Source: Ampelomyces quisqualis (Eukaryota; Ascomycota; Dothideomycetes; Pleosporales; Phaeosphaeriaceae). Taken from it: a DNA stretch of 64,000 bases. The notes below the pieces were generated by a model, which was not told the origin of the DNA, searched no databases, and was given only the letters and a program-made list of their open reading frames with translations. The DNA is taken from the NCBI GenBank assembly GCA_018398575.1, contig JAGTXZ010000003.1, forward strand, positions 1,674,001 to 1,738,000, in the 5' to 3' direction. This document shows positions 59,901-64,000 of the stretch, in pieces (within the stretch, counting starts at the first letter, position 1; every line of letters starts with the position of its first letter). Both the position numbers and the translations under genes were made by a program.

Positions 59901-60750
59901 AAGAGAGGTAGGCGTTCTACTAAAGGTGTTATTCCTCTAGTTAGAGAGCAGATAGTAGGGCTAAACTTTTAGAAATTAAGAAATTAGGTTTTACAGTAGT
60001 AGCAAAATTTTTAGGTCTTAACTATATTAGGTAATAATATATAGCAGATTTAATTATACATGTTACTTAGCGTCTAAACAGCTCTCTTAAGTACTATTAG
60101 AGAACCTCTTCTAGGTGCTATTGCTCTAATCCTTATTCTTCTTATCTTTATATTTATTAAGCAACGTCTTATAGTATACTTCTAGCTCTTTACTAGAATC
60201 TTTAACCTTTTCCTTACATTTAGTTTTATTGCGTCTCTTAACGTATAGCATATTACTATAGAGCTCTAAAGGCTAATTAAATATAGAAGAAGGTGTTAGC
60301 TTACGCCTCCTAGCAGACTAGTTAGAATAAGTACGTAATAAAATAACGTAATAAACTTACTGCCAATTCTAATTAGTTACTAGAGCTAACTTGTTAGGCG
60401 TTAGCTTATTGCAAAATTTAAGCTATTTAGCCTTAGCCTGTAGTATCTTAAAGCTATTTCTCTTAAAAAGGTGTAGCCTATAAGTATACTCTCTTTAGAG
60501 TATCTCTTCTGCAGCTCTACTAGGCCTATAAACGCAAGTATAAGCTTAAGCTAACAATTTGTTTTTGCTTTAAGTCTAAAGTTACTACAGAGAACTCCTT
60601 TATAACAATATTGTAGGCGCGCATATCAATTTTGATTTAGATAGCCTTTTATTTTTAATTAACTTAAGCAATAGAAGCTGTTAACTACTTAGCTTTACAT
60701 ATTAGTAAAAATAACGTAATAAAAAGGTATAATAACTTACTAGATTGCTT
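57000..60750 (-). mobile_element. Degenerate hAT-family DNA transposon
   Basis: Read on the minus strand, two hAT transposase blocks are legible. At 58,820-58,905, VTCNNALNNSTLSRSLKSN is followed by NTILYFTYIINLVVQNIIAY; intact hAT proteins have CDNASNN and CxxHxxNL at these places. Further downstream near 58,000, LKYYLRIDKQ is followed by LYNIITILNLS, the hAT segment before the dimerisation domain (LDP..K). The N-terminal part, with a likely zinc-finger region, would lie towards 59,400-60,700. Terminal repeats and 8-bp duplications were not found. RIP-type stops are frequent. Confidence 0.55.
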
Positions 60751-61141
60751 GCTATTAAAACGCTTTGCTGCCTAGGCCTTAAGCTTATACTTAAGTTTCT
60801 TAGCTTATTACCTTAGAGACAACGCCTTATACCTATTGCCTCTCTTAACCTTCTTCTTAAGCTAGTATTTAGCTAATTAGTCTAAGGACTTAGCCTTTAT
60901 AATAGTAGCTAGCTCTCTAGATTATATAGCGCTACTGCTAAGCTACCTGCTAGAGTTAACTTAGAAATTTATTAGTTAGCCTTGCTTTAGCGTATTACTA
61001 CTACAAGAGTTAAGGATATAGCTAATCTTATTATCTCTAGAAGCAAAACCCTAGACAAATAAGTATAATTTATAGTAAAGTTCTAAGAATATTACTATTG
61101 TAAGCTAGGCCTACTCCTCTTTCTTAAAATTTAGTAGAACT

Positions 61142-62004
61142 TGTAACAGGCACATGCAAATACATATTACATCTAATACTCTATAAAGGCTTAGTAACAG
61201 ATTATGCAAGAGATAGTAGAGGTAGTACTAAAAGTGCTCTAAATTAGCTTTAACTTAGTTACTACCTTAACTATAAATATAAGCCTATTGTATTAGATAG
61301 AAGACAAGTTTTTCTTGTTCTTCTGTATAAGACCTATAGGTGTATAGCTAATCTAGAATCTCTAATACAACACGCACTCCTATATGCCTCTAATACGTAT
61401 CCAATTTAATCCTAATAGCTGTACCTACCTACGTTGTTACATTACAAGAAAAACTTTGTTCTGCTAGTAATAGTATTTAGATAATATTACAATTTACTTT
61501 TAAAAAGATTGCATTAAAACGCACAGAATAACATCTAAATTAGATTTGTTTGCAACCTTAAATCTATTAAACACAGTTAAGATCCCTTAGATTTCCTAAT
61601 AGCTAAAGCCTTTAGGTTTAGATCTTTCTATTAATATATAGTTAGGATTACTTTAGTAAAAGTTACGTTTAGCGCTACAATAGAAACTTAAAGACTATTA
61701 ATAACCTAGGAGTATTAGAGGCAACGCTAATAACTTCTTCTAAAGAATTACTAACTCTAAGAGCCTTCTCTTAAGACAACTCTGTATTAACTGTAACAAC
61801 TTAGTAACAGAGTGCCAAAGTAAAAAAGATAGACACTAAGAAATCTAGAGACAGACTTCCTTAGCCTAGAGCTAGACCTGTACCTCTACTAAATCCTACC
61901 TCTGCCTAAATAGAGGTTAATTAATTATAACAAGAATTAAAACAAGTGTTAGTAGAAATTAATTCTCTTAAGAAAAGACTAACTCCTTTAGTAAGACTAG
62001 ACAA
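61142..62004 (+). mobile_element. Third chromovirus copy: 5' LTR and start of internal region
   Basis: The LTR 61142-61441 (300 bp, TGTAACA...TGTTACA) is followed by the same leader and early gag sequence as the other copies, including the uninterrupted AAATCCTACCTCTGCC site used by the inner element elsewhere. Similarity stops at about 62004, where different repetitive DNA begins. The five bases before the LTR are GAACT, the expected target duplication, but its partner would lie outside the window or is lost. Confidence 0.85.
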
Positions 62005-64000
62005 CGTTAGGAAAACACAACGTTAGCAATATCTGCAACATTAGTAACACTATTAACATAACTGTACTGCTAGCTACTAGATAGTTCTTAACTGTGCTCT
62101 GCTGTGCTAAGTAATAACAGTAATGCCTAGTATACTATTATTAGCAGCCTAGCTTGTAAAACTCTTTTACAAAATAGTTTGTAGTTCTTATATTTAACAT
62201 AGCTTTACACTGTCTGCACAACTTTATTACTAGTTAGTAGCCCGTCTTTAACTGTGCCTAACTATAGTTTAAGTCTAAAGTAATCTCTTTAATAGCGCTA
62301 TTACTTAGTTTAGGTTTTGCTGCAAATCTACACTATCCTTGCGCTTTAAATTAATTTTGCGTTATGTCTACGTATATACTTCTTTTGTAATACTTTTTGT
62401 ATTCTTATACTCTTAAGACTAGGCTACGTATCTACTTAAGCGTTTTTTATTCTACAGCTTTGCATAGTAGTGTACTGTACTCTGCAGTTCTACTGCTTAA
62501 TTTACCTAATTTACACTAGCTCTTTAAGCTTTATAGAGATTTCTTTGTTACAATCTTACTTAATCTTTTTTTTATTATTATTATACCTTATAGACTACTA
62601 CGTGACAATATCTTTACGTTCTGCTTCTTTAGAACTTTTGTTTCTAAATTGCTTTCTAAGTTATATAGAATAATACTCTTACACACGTCTACTAGCTAGC
62701 CTAGTTAATATACTCCAAATATAAATTAGTCTTAAGTGCTCTGTTTGTTTTAAGGCTTTGCAATTATAACTTTATTTGCCTTAATTAGCGTAATAGCTTC
62801 TGCAAACGCTATTAACGCTACTAAAATAAATATTAAGTCTAGGTCCCTCTATTTTGCTAACACAGCGTCTATTTTAGACTTTAGCATTTCTTCTTTTAGT
62901 AGAAGAACTGTATCTTTGCTAAATCTTTTTTAAAGCCCTATCTAGAGCACTAGTTGCACACATAGCTTATATAAGCTAATAAGGATTTTAGCTTAAATGT
63001 TGTATAGTACTGTTTAATTATCTACTAAGCTCTTCTAATTAAGATTAGGTCTAGTTTTAACATAGGTTCTCTTAGCTTTTAGCTTAATTGCCTTGTACTT
63101 TGCACTATATATAAGCAGCAAGTTAAGGTTATTAGTAAATATTTCTTTATCTAGCTACTAGAAGTACTATTAGATATGCGTTAATGTAAACTGCTTAGTT
63201 TTCTTGCTTCCTTTGCTTTTAAACAGCGCAGCCTTAAGCTAGGCTAGTATTAGAAATGTTGCAATACTTTGTATCTTAGTGTAGTTAAATATATATACAC
63301 TTTTAGCTTTTGCGCTATTTAGCTCTTCTTGTAGTAGTACTATCTTACATCTTGTTATTGCGTTAGCTATAAGCAATTAGAAGTTATCTGTTTAGTATAG
63401 CTAGTAGAACGTTAGAAAGTTACTCTTAATGCCTAAAATCTTCTAGCCTTATAGGTCTTGCGTAACTAGAGTTTAACGCAGCATAAACTTTACTACAATC
63501 TTCTTTTCTAACACTATAAGCGCTATATACTTAAGAGAATTAAGCACGTTTTTAACTTCTTTTTGTGCCTTAAATAAGCAGGTGTCCTAGCTCTTTACTA
63601 TAACTAAGCCTAATATCTTTCTTATTCTTCTTATATTTATAATTTTCTTAATACTTGTGTATATAGAGTTAGCAGTAGTAAATAGTTTAGAACTGTCTAT
63701 GTTATTCTTCTTGCCTGTAAAATAGTACTAGTTTAAGAAGTTCTTATTATCTTATAGTCTACTAAGTGCTAAAGAGATAAAAATAAGTATCTTATAGAGA
63801 CTCTTTTCTATTAGTATACCTAAGAGAGCCTAGGCCTTTTACTAATAACTATAGTTCTTGCTTTAAATAGTCTTATACAAGTTGCCTATAATAGTATTTT
63901 TAGATTTACAGTTATAGAACTTGTTAAAGATAATACGTCTCTATATTACTACGTAGCTAGAATTATTAAGAGTATCTCTTGCGCTTACTTTGCTACCTCT
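62005..64000. mobile_element. Unclassified RIP-degenerate element
   Basis: The junction with the third chromovirus copy is abrupt, and the first bases repeat ACAACGTTAG at 62001-62010 and 62017-62026. Read on the minus strand, longer protein-like stretches occur near 63,300-63,600 (VLEKKIVVKFML, SNFLTFY, LLIANAITRCKIVLLQEELN), so the element is probably oriented leftwards. No diagnostic transposase or RT motif was identified. Confidence 0.4.

Larger units (their letters stand above)
39945..64000. repeat. AT-rich, RIP-degenerate transposon block
   Basis: Base composition changes abruptly near 39,945 and stays AT-rich to the window end. TpA-containing words (CTA, TAG, TTA) dominate, TGG and CAG codons are nearly gone and long open frames vanish. 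Most of the content is recognisable as transposon sequence, described in the entries below. This is the pattern of repeat-induced point mutation (CpA to TpA on both strands), which in Pleosporales produces gene-poor isochores. Confidence 0.88.

Noticed and set aside
62470..62673. Plus-strand frame of 67 codons in the AT-rich block.
   Set aside because: It is Leu/Tyr/Ser-rich as expected from random AT-rich DNA and lies in transposon debris.
1..64000. CRISPR arrays, operons, rRNA or tRNA genes.
   Set aside because: None seen; gene structure is eukaryotic. Short tRNA genes could still be missed by eye, and a tRNA-specific scan would decide.

Overview
The window is nuclear DNA of a filamentous ascomycete, most likely a Dothideomycete of the order Pleosporales. 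The evidence is short introns (about 45-75 bp, GT-AG with two GC-AG), compact genes on both strands, fungus-specific families (Zn2Cys6 regulator, VID27, Ssr4, AUR1, fungal tyrosinase), and an AT-rich block of RIP-mutated transposons next to ordinary gene-rich DNA.

Positions 1-39,940 are gene-rich and of balanced composition. In order they hold: the 3' part of a malic enzyme gene (+); three tandem paralogues for small basic chromatin-like proteins (+); an acyltransferase-3 membrane protein (-); a secreted-type tyrosinase (-); Ssr4 of the SWI/SNF-RSC remodellers (-); a broken gene of a large fungal membrane-protein family (+); VID27 (+); a Zn2Cys6 regulator (-) with a deleted MFS transporter relic upstream; a three-RRM SR/RGG protein of the Gbp2/Hrb1 type (+); a mitochondrial carrier (-); an NYN-domain protein (+); the IPC synthase AUR1 (+); a small possible HET-leader fragment (-); and an APH-type kinase gene with one in-frame stop (-). 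Most are unrelated housekeeping genes and I see no biosynthetic cluster.

Positions 39,945-64,000 are AT-rich and carry almost no open reading frames. I could resolve the layering. One Ty3/gypsy chromovirus (42,559-56,967, target duplication AGAAT) is interrupted by a second copy of the same family (43,299-50,394, target duplication AATCC), and a third copy starts at 61,142. A hAT transposase relic lies on the minus strand between them, and a gag-like relic lies at the left edge. Catalytic residues of the reverse transcriptase are destroyed by G-to-A changes in TpG context, the signature of repeat-induced point mutation. Both nested copies carry an antisense reading frame of about 230 codons with a cysteine motif between the chromodomain and the 3' LTR. 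This is the least explained element in the window.

The stop codon in the kinase gene, about 570 bp from the AT-rich border, fits leakage of RIP into neighbouring single-copy DNA. Coordinates of exons were worked out by hand; transposon protein boundaries are approximate.
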